This document shows, piece by piece, positions 50,141-58,600 of a DNA stretch of 64,000 bases (its first letter is position 1; every line of letters starts with the position of its first letter). The position numbers were made by a program, and so were the translations under genes. Under the pieces are notes generated by a model. The model did not search any database and was not told the origin of the DNA. It saw only the letters and a program-made list of their open reading frames with translations. Location of the stretch: assembly GCF_945957265.1 (NCBI RefSeq), contig NZ_CAMFKO010000003.1, positions 62,001 to 126,000 of the forward strand, read 5' to 3'. The stretch comes from an uncultured Dechloromonas sp. Its GTDB lineage: Bacteria > Pseudomonadota > Gammaproteobacteria > Burkholderiales > Rhodocyclaceae.

Positions 50141-51962
50141 GCTTGAGAACATCATCCCACTCGACCTGCGCAAATACGGAAAACCTCCAGAACCAACTGT
50201 AGCGCATCCGTTTGCCCAGCTCGAATGGATTTTCGACAAGCGCAAAGACCGAATGTCAAATGAGAGCACAAAGAACAATTATCAGTCGGCAAAAACCTTC
50301 TTCATCCAGCACATTGAAGCTACCGAGGGACTAATACCTTACCGTTTGGCTGAGAAATGGGATTCGCTCGCGCTCTTACGCTTCAAAGAGACACTCCAGG
50401 CACGCATTCGTGCAAAAGAAATACACCTGAGTTCCCATACCCTTACTGGGCATTTTAGTGCGGTAAGGCAGGTGATGTCAGAGGCTGCCGCTTATGGCCT
50501 CTTGCATACCAGAACCATCGAGGCGACATCCTGGGGACGCTCGGTTAGTGAGACAGATGCGCACGCCAGTTATTCCGACAAGGAACTCACTCAAATTCTC
50601 AATGCTGTAGCGGAAGAGCTCCGGTTTTCGTATACGGTTGCCGAAGGGTACACAAAGCAATCTCCTGAAGTAGGTAGGGACCCACGAGTTGAGCCAACTC
50701 GTGGCCGGAACAAGGGCTATGGATATGGCGTAGAGGCGAACATGCGCTGGTACTTCGAAAACGTCCTCGATTGCGAACCGATACTAGGCTTTGGTCCAAC
50801 CAAGAAGGGACACGCCAGATTTCTCAACGCAGCCCATGAATATCACGGTGGGCTACACAAGCTATATCGCAGCTGGGGAATTGCAGCCATTCCAGATGAT
50901 GCCCTAGTAATGCCACTGGCCATCAATCTCTTGTATCTGACGGGACTCAACCCTTCGTCCCTCCTGGGGCTAAAGGTCGACTGCTTGCGCGACGAACATC
51001 CTCTAACCGGAATGCCCTATCTGTTATTTGAGAAGGAACGCTCAAATGGAGAGAAGGAATTACATCTCCCTCTGCTTGAAAAACGAGAAGAGCGCGGCCT
51101 CAAAAGAAAGCAGACGCTACAAGTAAAGCGCGTTATCACGACGATATTGAAGCTCACCACCAAAATTAGAGACCGACTGCCAGAAAACGACCCGCTGAAA
51201 AACCTCCTGTTCATCCATGGTTCCACTGGAGCACATGCCTATACCAGAACGCTGCCTCTTACGAATGGCAGAACGTCTGCCTGGTGTAAATGGATGGTTG
51301 AGAAGTACGACCTCCGCAATGATGAAGACGGCCCCCTAAATTTCAATCTGGTGCGGTTTCGCTCAACGAAACTCACTGAAATGGCGCTGGAAGGGCGAGA
51401 TTTTTTCGAAATTCAACAGGTAGCTCGACATAAGTCCATAGTCCAAACCCTGCGGTACATAGCTGCCAATCGGCTTGATGAACCAGCAAGAAAAGTTGTC
51501 TCAGAGGCGCTGGCACAAATTCGAGCCAATCAGGCAGAAGTGTTCTCCCCCCGAGAACCCACAGCGGTTTCACCCGACCCCATCAATCTATTCAGAGGAC
51601 TCATCGCTGACTGCAAAAACGTCTTTGACCCACCGGACCGGGTTAAGCGTGCCGTTGACTTTGTGCCCGGGCAAGCATGCACACGCTTCAACATGTGCCT
51701 GTTCTGCCGAAATGTTGTTGTGCTGAAGGAGCATCTGCCATCACTGGTGGCATATCGCTCCCAGATTCTTGCTGCACAGGCGAACAATGTACAGAACCTT
51801 CCGCATGCCCATCTTTACAACCAAACGCTGTCTGTCCTGGATGACTTACTCAATCCCGAAGTGAGTCAATTTACAGCGGACGAAATTGAGTGGGCATTCG
51901 ACATGGCGACCACCATCGACGTTGTGGTTGACCCATTGCTTTATCGAGGAACATGCCAATGA
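50022..51962 (+). CDS. tnpB: Large tyrosine recombinase-like protein, TnpB-like (646 aa)
   Basis: This large tyrosine recombinase homologue matches TnpB of Tn554 in size (about 630 aa) and position. The active site looks incomplete: Asn310 in LTGLNPSSLLGL stands where the first catalytic arginine is expected, and RFRSTK (about 445-450) replaces HxxR. His470 in ARHKS and Tyr479 in LRYI are kept. A cysteine cluster CTRFNMCLFC lies near the C-terminus. The first ATG overlaps tnpA by 119 bp; a TTG at 50121 would cut this to 20 bp and may be the true start. Confidence 0.85.
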   Translation: MELKAKFASASRRPKKSWTQRTYPRKNNPRFAKLESELAELENIIPLDLRKYGKPPEPTVAHPFAQLEWIFDKRKDRMSNESTKNNYQSAKTFFIQHIEATEGLIPYRLAEKWDSLALLRFKETLQARIRAKEIHLSSHTLTGHFSAVRQVMSEAAAYGLLHTRTIEATSWGRSVSETDAHASYSDKELTQILNAVAEELRFSYTVAEGYTKQSPEVGRDPRVEPTRGRNKGYGYGVEANMRWYFENVLDCEPILGFGPTKKGHARFLNAAHEYHGGLHKLYRSWGIAAIPDDALVMPLAINLLYLTGLNPSSLLGLKVDCLRDEHPLTGMPYLLFEKERSNGEKELHLPLLEKREERGLKRKQTLQVKRVITTILKLTTKIRDRLPENDPLKNLLFIHGSTGAHAYTRTLPLTNGRTSAWCKWMVEKYDLRNDEDGPLNFNLVRFRSTKLTEMALEGRDFFEIQQVARHKSIVQTLRYIAANRLDEPARKVVSEALAQIRANQAEVFSPREPTAVSPDPINLFRGLIADCKNVFDPPDRVKRAVDFVPGQACTRFNMCLFCRNVVVLKEHLPSLVAYRSQILAAQANNVQNLPHAHLYNQTLSVLDDLLNPEVSQFTADEIEWAFDMATTIDVVVDPLLYRGTCQ

Positions 51963-53917
51963 AGGACAGCGCAGCATTACGACTTGAAGATGTCTTGGCG
52001 GGCCGTCCTTTCATAGAAGCAAAGACTCGAGTGTCAGCCAAGTCTTGCTTCTTTGATGACCAATGGGACTTCACCAACAATAGCGTTGCGCGCCTTTCGT
52101 CTGTTCCAGAGTCTCGGCTCCGAATCAACTGGGGCATGTATTGCGCTGATGCTCAAGGAGAGCATGACGACCATCGTAGTGCGCTCATAACCAAAATGAT
52201 GGTTGAGGAACTAAAGATATTTAGTTACCTCTACCTCAACCTTCCTTCGGCATTTGGCCTTCACGGAACCCGGTCGGCAAAGCCTCAAACACTGGTTGTC
52301 ATGGTCAGGGCACTCGTTTGCCTGTTCTCAGACGTTTTGCAGCGCTACCAACTGGACGACTGGATTAGCACAACACGGCACCTTAGCCCCATTCAGTCAA
52401 TAACCGACCTATCGCTACGGGCCATATCGACAACCTTGGCTGACTCCCCGAGAGCGGACGGAGTCGCAGTAAAGAAAGGCCTCAAACTCCTAGCCAGCCC
52501 CGTCATGAAGGCAGCTTTCCAGCAACGTACGCTGCAATGGAACACCCAAGACATCAAAGCACTTCCCGCCAAAACCTCTAAAAAGAGGAATGACTACCTG
52601 CGGGTCATGCCAAATGACCTGTTTCGGCTGCTCTCAAATACCGCCTGCTCGGACGTACTCGGCTTCCTGCGCTTCATCGGAGAGGAGGCACACGACAAAT
52701 CAGGCAAACCGTTTGAACCTAAGTTCTCTAACAGCTTAATTGATGGTGCCGCTCTGATATCTGATTACATCGCGCTACGGCAAGACGATAGAGAATTTGC
52801 GGCACGCACTGGGAAGAAGCGGACAGGACCTTCTGCAAAATCCGCAAAATTCAAGCGTAATTATGGTGTTGGTCGTAAGCAGGTATTCAGTTGGCTTTAC
52901 CGAGTACAACGCGCAGCCTTCACGGTTATTGGACTTTATACCGGCGCCCGTTATAGCGACCTAACCACTTTCACCAACCAGTGTATCCAACTGCTCCATG
53001 GGGTTCCCGTTCTAACGGGAACGCATATCAAACATCAGGCACTGGATGCCCCAGAGGGCGTCGACTTGTGGCCAGCCATACCAATAATGCGCGATGCCGT
53101 CACGTGTCTTGAATATATTGCTCGGGCAACTTTCAATCCCTTCTTGCTATCTGCCTCAGAGACCGTCCCACTCGGAACTACTCCGCGAGCGCTTTCGCTA
53201 AATGGGTTTACTGGTGCAATAACAAATTATCTGCATGAAATAGACACTTCCAACAGATGGGCCGACTGGAGCATTAGCGCCCATCAGTTGCGTCATACAT
53301 TGGCCCATCAGCTCGCTCGAGCTGATGTGGGACTCCTGTTCATTGCACACCAGTTGAAGCACCTTCATACCGCCCTGCACGCCTTACCGCCTAATGTGAC
53401 GATGATGTATGGGAATGTTGGAGACTTGGCAACGCAACGAGCCCTTCACTCGGATTCAGCATACCGTGAAGCTGCCCAGGAGTTGTATAACCCTGACCGT
53501 CCAGTCGCAGGAGGAGGCGCCGAAGCATTCATTGAGCGTAGGAAGGCGTACTTTGAGGGTATGGCAGCCCAAGGCTGGACGGTAGATGAAGTCATCGAGA
53601 ATCTGGCAAAGCAAGGCTTGCCCTTTGCCAGCGTCGGCATCGGCTACTGCGGAGGCAGACGAGATACGCTACTAAAGGATGGTAAAAAGGACACTCCGCC
53701 ATGCATTGGGTCGCTTCAATGCAACCCAGGCGTCTGCAAACAAGCGGTGATTACCCGAACTCACGCCCCGGTCTGGCGCAAAATTCTCGACCAGAACCGT
53801 GAACTGGCCGCAACCCCCCGTATGGCTCACGCAAAAGAACTTTTACTCGCTTCAGTGCAAGCTGCGGAGCAAGTTTTGGCACAGCTCGGTCAGATGGCCG
53901 AAACGGAGCAATCATGA
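51953..53917 (+). CDS. Third large tyrosine recombinase (654 aa)
   Basis: This is a third tyrosine recombinase in the cluster. Catalytic residues appear complete: Arg333 in YTGARYSDL, His444-Xaa-Xaa-Arg447 in AHQLRHT, a histidine in AHQLKH (466-470) and Tyr486 in MMYGNVG. The C-terminal ~90 residues hold a cysteine motif (CIGSLQCNPGVC) that may bind zinc. It overlaps tnpB by 10 bp, and an ATG at 51959 would give an ATGA overlap. Classic Tn554 has two recombinases, so this gene is an extra. Confidence 0.88.
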   Translation: MPMKDSAALRLEDVLAGRPFIEAKTRVSAKSCFFDDQWDFTNNSVARLSSVPESRLRINWGMYCADAQGEHDDHRSALITKMMVEELKIFSYLYLNLPSAFGLHGTRSAKPQTLVVMVRALVCLFSDVLQRYQLDDWISTTRHLSPIQSITDLSLRAISTTLADSPRADGVAVKKGLKLLASPVMKAAFQQRTLQWNTQDIKALPAKTSKKRNDYLRVMPNDLFRLLSNTACSDVLGFLRFIGEEAHDKSGKPFEPKFSNSLIDGAALISDYIALRQDDREFAARTGKKRTGPSAKSAKFKRNYGVGRKQVFSWLYRVQRAAFTVIGLYTGARYSDLTTFTNQCIQLLHGVPVLTGTHIKHQALDAPEGVDLWPAIPIMRDAVTCLEYIARATFNPFLLSASETVPLGTTPRALSLNGFTGAITNYLHEIDTSNRWADWSISAHQLRHTLAHQLARADVGLLFIAHQLKHLHTALHALPPNVTMMYGNVGDLATQRALHSDSAYREAAQELYNPDRPVAGGGAEAFIERRKAYFEGMAAQGWTVDEVIENLAKQGLPFASVGIGYCGGRRDTLLKDGKKDTPPCIGSLQCNPGVCKQAVITRTHAPVWRKILDQNRELAATPRMAHAKELLLASVQAAEQVLAQLGQMAETEQS

Positions 53918-54405
53918 CAAATTCCGCTATCCCGGCTGCACTCCAAGAGAAAAACGAACAGGAATTTGTCGAAGTAACCCGGCGAATCCAGGATGCCTTG
54001 GCCCGAATTGAAAGTGACCCAAAACTGAAACCCACCCAGGATGTTTTAGCCAAGTTGGCCGATTGCAGTCGAGGCACCTTGAATAATCGGAAGTGGCCAT
54101 TGGACCAACTCCGGAAAATCAAAGGTGCGCGTAAAGCACCTTTAAATGTGACTATCGAAGAAACAGCTTCCGGTGCCAAGGAAGAATCTCGTATCGAGCG
54201 CTACAAACAGCAGCTGTGCGACAGCAGGGATGAAGTGCTTCTCTGGAAAACACGGTTCGACGTTGCAGCCCAGCAGCTGGCTCAAGCGCAGGAGCTAATC
54301 CGCATTCTCCAAGCAAGAGCGACTGCGTTCGAGCAAGAAATAACTTCCCTGAAAAAAGCTTCCAGCGCAAAGGTTGTCCAAATGTCCTCGAAACAGCCAC
54401 AATAG
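53914..54405 (+). CDS. Small coiled-coil protein, TnpC-like (163 aa)
   Basis: This protein overlaps the third recombinase by 4 bp (ATGA). It has a helix-turn-helix-like segment (PTQDVLAKLADCSRGTLNNR, about residues 40-59) and a long C-terminal coiled coil (about 90-155). TnpC of Tn554 (about 125 aa) is likewise the last, small coiled-coil gene and affects transposition efficiency and orientation. The assignment rests on position and architecture, since primary similarity cannot be tested here. Confidence 0.72.
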   Translation: MTNSAIPAALQEKNEQEFVEVTRRIQDALARIESDPKLKPTQDVLAKLADCSRGTLNNRKWPLDQLRKIKGARKAPLNVTIEETASGAKEESRIERYKQQLCDSRDEVLLWKTRFDVAAQQLAQAQELIRILQARATAFEQEITSLKKASSAKVVQMSSKQPQ

Positions 54406-54452
54406 CTAACTTTATGCGTAGGGTTACGCTAGCCACAGCGCCGAGCTATACC

Positions 54453-54472
54453 TAGTACCAATCTCGGTACTA
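54453..54472 (+). promoter_or_regulatory. Inverted repeat upstream of the island thyA
   Basis: A perfect 7-bp dyad TAGTACC-AATCTC-GGTACTA lies 11 bp before the island thyA ATG, next to its AAAGGAAAG ribosome site. It may be an operator or a small hairpin that adjusts translation. Confidence 0.45.
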
Positions 54473-54483
54473 AAGGAAAGAAC

Positions 54484-55476
54484 ATGAAACAGTATCTCAA
54501 CCTCGTTCAGGACATTTTTAACAACGGCGACTGGCAAAACAACCGCACCGGCATTCGCACCCTGAGCATTCCCGGTGCAATGATGAAATTTGACCTCCAG
54601 GAAGGTTTTCCGGCAGTTACCACCAAAAAACTGGCCTTCAAGTCCGCAGTCGGCGAACTGGTTGGTTTTCTGAGGGGTTACCGTAGCGCAGCTGACTTTC
54701 GTGGCCTGGGCTGCAAAGTCTGGGACCAAAATGCCAATGAGAACGCCCAATGGCTGGCCAGCCCCTATAGACTCCAGATGGACGACCTAGGACCGGTGTA
54801 CGGCGTTCAATGGCGCGAGTGGCCTGCGTATAAGCTGCTTGACCAGAGCCAACCGCAGGGGGCCGCTCAGCTTGCAGATGCACTTGCCAACGGCTACAAG
54901 CAGGTTGGCGTAGTCGAGGATGTAGGTGAGCACGGCACGACAACGAGCGTGCTACTTTACAAGGCGATAGACCAACTACGGCAGTGCCTAGATACCATCA
55001 TGAGTGACCCGGGTAGCCGTCGAATCCTCTTCCATGGCTGGAACTGGGCTCAGCTTGAGGAGATGGCGCTCCCGCCATGCCATTTGCTGTATCAGTTTTT
55101 GGTCAACGCGGCAAAACGTGAAATCTCGCTATGCCTCTACATCCGTAGCAACGATGTAGGGCTCGGAACACCGTTCAATTTGACGGAAGGTGCCGCCCTA
55201 CTTCATCTGGTTGGCCGCTTGACTGGGTATACCCCGCGTTGGTTCACCTACTTCATCGGAGATGCTCACATCTACGAAAGTCACGTAGAGATGCTTCAAG
55301 AGCAGTTGAAGCGTGAGCCCTTCGAGGCACCCAAGCTGGTTTTGTCAGACCGTATTCCTGACTACGCGGTGACAAGAAAGTACGAACCTGAATGGCTGGA
55401 AAAAGTTGAGCCGAGTGATTTTTGGCTCGAAGGGTATCAGCACCATCCGCCACTCACGGCGCCTATGGCAGTCTGA
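54484..55476 (+). CDS. thyA: Thymidylate synthase carried by the island
   Basis: This complete 330-aa thymidylate synthase makes dTMP from dUMP and methylene-tetrahydrofolate. Every key residue is present: Arg21, Arg179-Arg180, the nucleophile Cys199 in ALPPCH, Arg221-Ser-Asn-Asp224, Asn232 and His262-Xaa-Tyr264 in GDAHIY. It is about 66 residues longer than the host form, mostly between residues 65 and 165, and clearly diverged from it. It follows the recombinase genes directly and has its own terminator. It should replace the enzyme lost at 48.9 kb. Confidence 0.95.
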   Translation: MKQYLNLVQDIFNNGDWQNNRTGIRTLSIPGAMMKFDLQEGFPAVTTKKLAFKSAVGELVGFLRGYRSAADFRGLGCKVWDQNANENAQWLASPYRLQMDDLGPVYGVQWREWPAYKLLDQSQPQGAAQLADALANGYKQVGVVEDVGEHGTTTSVLLYKAIDQLRQCLDTIMSDPGSRRILFHGWNWAQLEEMALPPCHLLYQFLVNAAKREISLCLYIRSNDVGLGTPFNLTEGAALLHLVGRLTGYTPRWFTYFIGDAHIYESHVEMLQEQLKREPFEAPKLVLSDRIPDYAVTRKYEPEWLEKVEPSDFWLEGYQHHPPLTAPMAV

Positions 55477-55486
55477 TTGTTATCTC

Positions 55487-55511
55487 AAACGGGGCTTCGG
55501 CCCCGTTTTTT
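55487..55511 (+). terminator. Terminator after the island thyA
   Basis: AAACGGGGC-TTCG-GCCCCGTTT with a UUCG loop is followed by Ts, 10 bp after the stop. Its GC-rich form resembles host terminators more than the AT-rich island. Confidence 0.9.
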
Positions 55512-55648
55512 CTGGTCGAGCACTGTGTCGAAATAGCCGTACCTCAAGCAAATTCACTACACCTATTTTATGCCCAAGAAATACAATAAGCACTTGTGCT
55601 TTCAGTGGATTGCATGAGGTCTAAGTGCTTAAAACCAAGGGATATGAG

Positions 55649-58600
55649 ATGGCGACCGAAGTGCTGAACGAACAAGAAGAAAAGGCGAAAACGGAATCGC
55701 CCATGGTAGACCTAAAGGTAATTGTGGACCCCACAACCGGGTACGCTGCAATTCAAAACAATATTCCAGTTGTTCGCTCTCTCATCGTTAAGAACAACAG
55801 CGAAGAGGCGCTGAACTCCCTTGCTGTCCTGGTTTCCTGCACCCCAGAATTCGCACAAGGCGCCCGCTTTCACTTTGAGCAACTTGCTCCGGGAGAGTCT
55901 CGAACAATCTCCCCAGTCGACCTTCAGCCTGACCATACTTACCTCATCAAGCTCGACGAAGCCGAGAAAGCCTCTATTCGAATAAAAGCTGTAGCAGACG
56001 GTAAAACGCTGTCTGAACTCAATCATTCCATTGAGGTGCTTGCGTACGACCAATGGGCCGGAACTCGTAGCCTGCCCGAGTTGCTTGCAGCCTTCAGCAT
56101 GCCGAACTCGGTCGTGGTCGACCGCTTGCTTGGCAAAGCATCTGCGCTTCTGCGTAAGAGCGACGCAGGGCTGTCGCTTGATGGCTATCAATCCAAGAAC
56201 CGTGAGCGGGTCTGGAAACAGGTTTCGGCCATTTACAGTGCGCTTCTGGCCGAGGGCCTGCACTACTCAAATCCGCCTGCCTCATTTGGCTCAGATGGCC
56301 AGAAGATTAGAACGCCAGAACGAATATTCGATGGCCGGGTGGCAACCTGCCTCGACCTGGCGATGCTCTTTGCCTCCTGCTTTGAGCAAGCAGGGCTGCA
56401 CCCAGTTGTTCTCTTCAAAGAAGGCCACGCATGGATTGGAGTATGGCTGATTGAAACGAGTTTTCCGACGTCAGTCGTTGATGACGTGATGGCCGTGAGA
56501 AAACGGGTCAAATCCGGTGAATTCCTGACACTTGAGACGACAGGCACCGCCTCAGACCAGAAGCCGTCTCTCCGCTGGGCATGTTCAACAGGGGACGCGT
56601 ACCTCAACGAAGAGGAGAAATTCCACTACGCCATCGACATTCGTCGCGCTCGCGAGCTTCAGATTCGAGCGCTTCCCTCTCGCTCGACGGCGCAAGAGCC
56701 AACTGTCGTAATTGCAGAAGAGGCACCTCCTTCCATTGAGGATATGCCGGCACTACCGCCGCTGGACCCGGAGCTATTGCCCCCAACTGAGGTTTCCACC
56801 CCAGATACCCCAGAAGGCCGCCTGGCCAAATGGAAGAGCAAGCTACTCGACCTCACTCTGCGCAATCGGTTGCTGAACTTCAAGCCTAGCAAGAGCAACC
56901 TCAAGGTCATTTCCCACGACCTAGGTGCATTGGAAGACAGGCTTTCAGATGGGCGTGAGTTTAGAGTCAAAGCTGCACCGCAAATCATGGACGGCACTGA
57001 CCCTCGTGCTGCGGCTGTCTTCAAAGGACGGACCGGACAAACGGCTATGTTGGCGTTTGCTGAAGACGCGCTCGCCAAAAACGAACTGGTCGTCGATGTT
57101 CCAGAGGACAAGCTCGACGACCGACTGACCGAGATTTTCCGGGCAGCCGAAACCGGCAAGGAAGAAGGCGGGGTCAATACGCTCTTCCTGGTCTTTGGCC
57201 TACTGCAGTGGCGGGAAGACAAAAATTCCGAAGCCAATCACCTCGCCCCGATTCTGCTCATTCCCGTGACTATTACCCGTCAGTCGGTGAGAACGGGCTT
57301 CCGGCTCACCCGGCACGATGATGAGGCGCTGGTAAATCCCACCCTGCTTCAAAAACTGGCCAACGACTTCCAGCTCAAGATGCCGTCATTCGAGGCTCTG
57401 CCCACGGACGACAAAGGCCTGGACGTAGAGAAAATCTTCCAAACGTTCCGGCTGGCCGTCACTGAACTGCCAGGCTGGGAAGTGAAGGAACAGGTGCATC
57501 TGGGCATTTTCTCCTTCACGAAGTACCTGATGTGGAAGGACCTGCAAGACCGCCAGAAACAGCTTCAGGAAAATGCTGTCGTTGCTCACCTTATCAACAA
57601 TCCGGGCAAGGCCTTCAGCGAGGCTGACCCAGAATTTGCAGCGGATACGCTGGATGAGCGTTTCGCTCCACAACAGCTGTATACCCCGATGCTGTCGGAC
57701 TCGTCGCAGCTGCGTGCTATTTGCGTGGCGGACTCGGGAAGTAATCTGGTCTTGGAAGGCCCCCCGGGAACTGGTAAGAGCCAGACCATCACCAACCTGA
57801 TTTGCCACTTGTTGGCGACCGGCAAAACGGTGCTCTTCGTGTCCGAGAAAATGGCGGCGCTTGAGGTCGTCCATCGACGGTTGAACTCCATCGGGCTTGG
57901 GCCGTTTTGCCTCGAATTGCACTCAGCGAAAGCCAAGAAGTCTGAAGTGCTCACTCAGTTGGGCAAGGCCTTGGATGCCGGCAATGCCAGAACAGTGAAG
58001 GATTGGGAGTTAGAGGCTGAACGCCTCGCTGGCTTACGCGGTGAATTGAACACTTTGGTTGGCGCGCTTCACAAAACCCATCCAAACGACCTGTCCATCT
58101 ACGATGCGATTGGGACGTGCATCAAACACACCCACTGGAAACCTGCTGCCCTGGATTGGACCGACCCTAACCAGCATAGCCGGAAGGACCTCGATAGCCT
58201 GCGCACTCTGTGCCGACAAATGGCAGCCCTCGCTGGTCAGCTTCACGACCTCAGCGCCCATCCGCTCATGGCTATTAAGCGGACGGCCTGGACGCCCACT
58301 TGGGAGCAAGAATTGCTCGATGCCGCCCATAGCCTTTCAGCAGCAGCATCCACGACTCAAGAACTGATTGCGCCATTTCTCCATTTGTTGGGAAGACCAG
58401 AAACTGGCTCATCGTGGTCCGAACTGGCGGCGTTGGACCGCCTTGCCGATGTATTGTTGAAAGCGCCAAATGTTCCGGTCGGAGTTGCCCGAGCGGCAAC
58501 CGATGAGATTGCTCGAAATCGGCTGAAGATGCTCCGCCATCATGGCCTGCAGCGCGAGGCCGCCTGGAAAACCTTTGAGGGCTCCTACAGGGAAGAAGTG

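Noticed and set aside
49004..54405. RIT element (recombinases in trio)
   Set aside because: RIT recombinases are all roughly 300-420 aa and lack a fourth gene; here two proteins exceed 640 aa and a TnpC-like gene follows, which fits a Tn554-type module better.
55625..55648. GTG at 55625 as start of the DUF4011 protein
   Set aside because: It lacks a ribosome site, while the ATG at 55649 has AAGGGA at a suitable distance.
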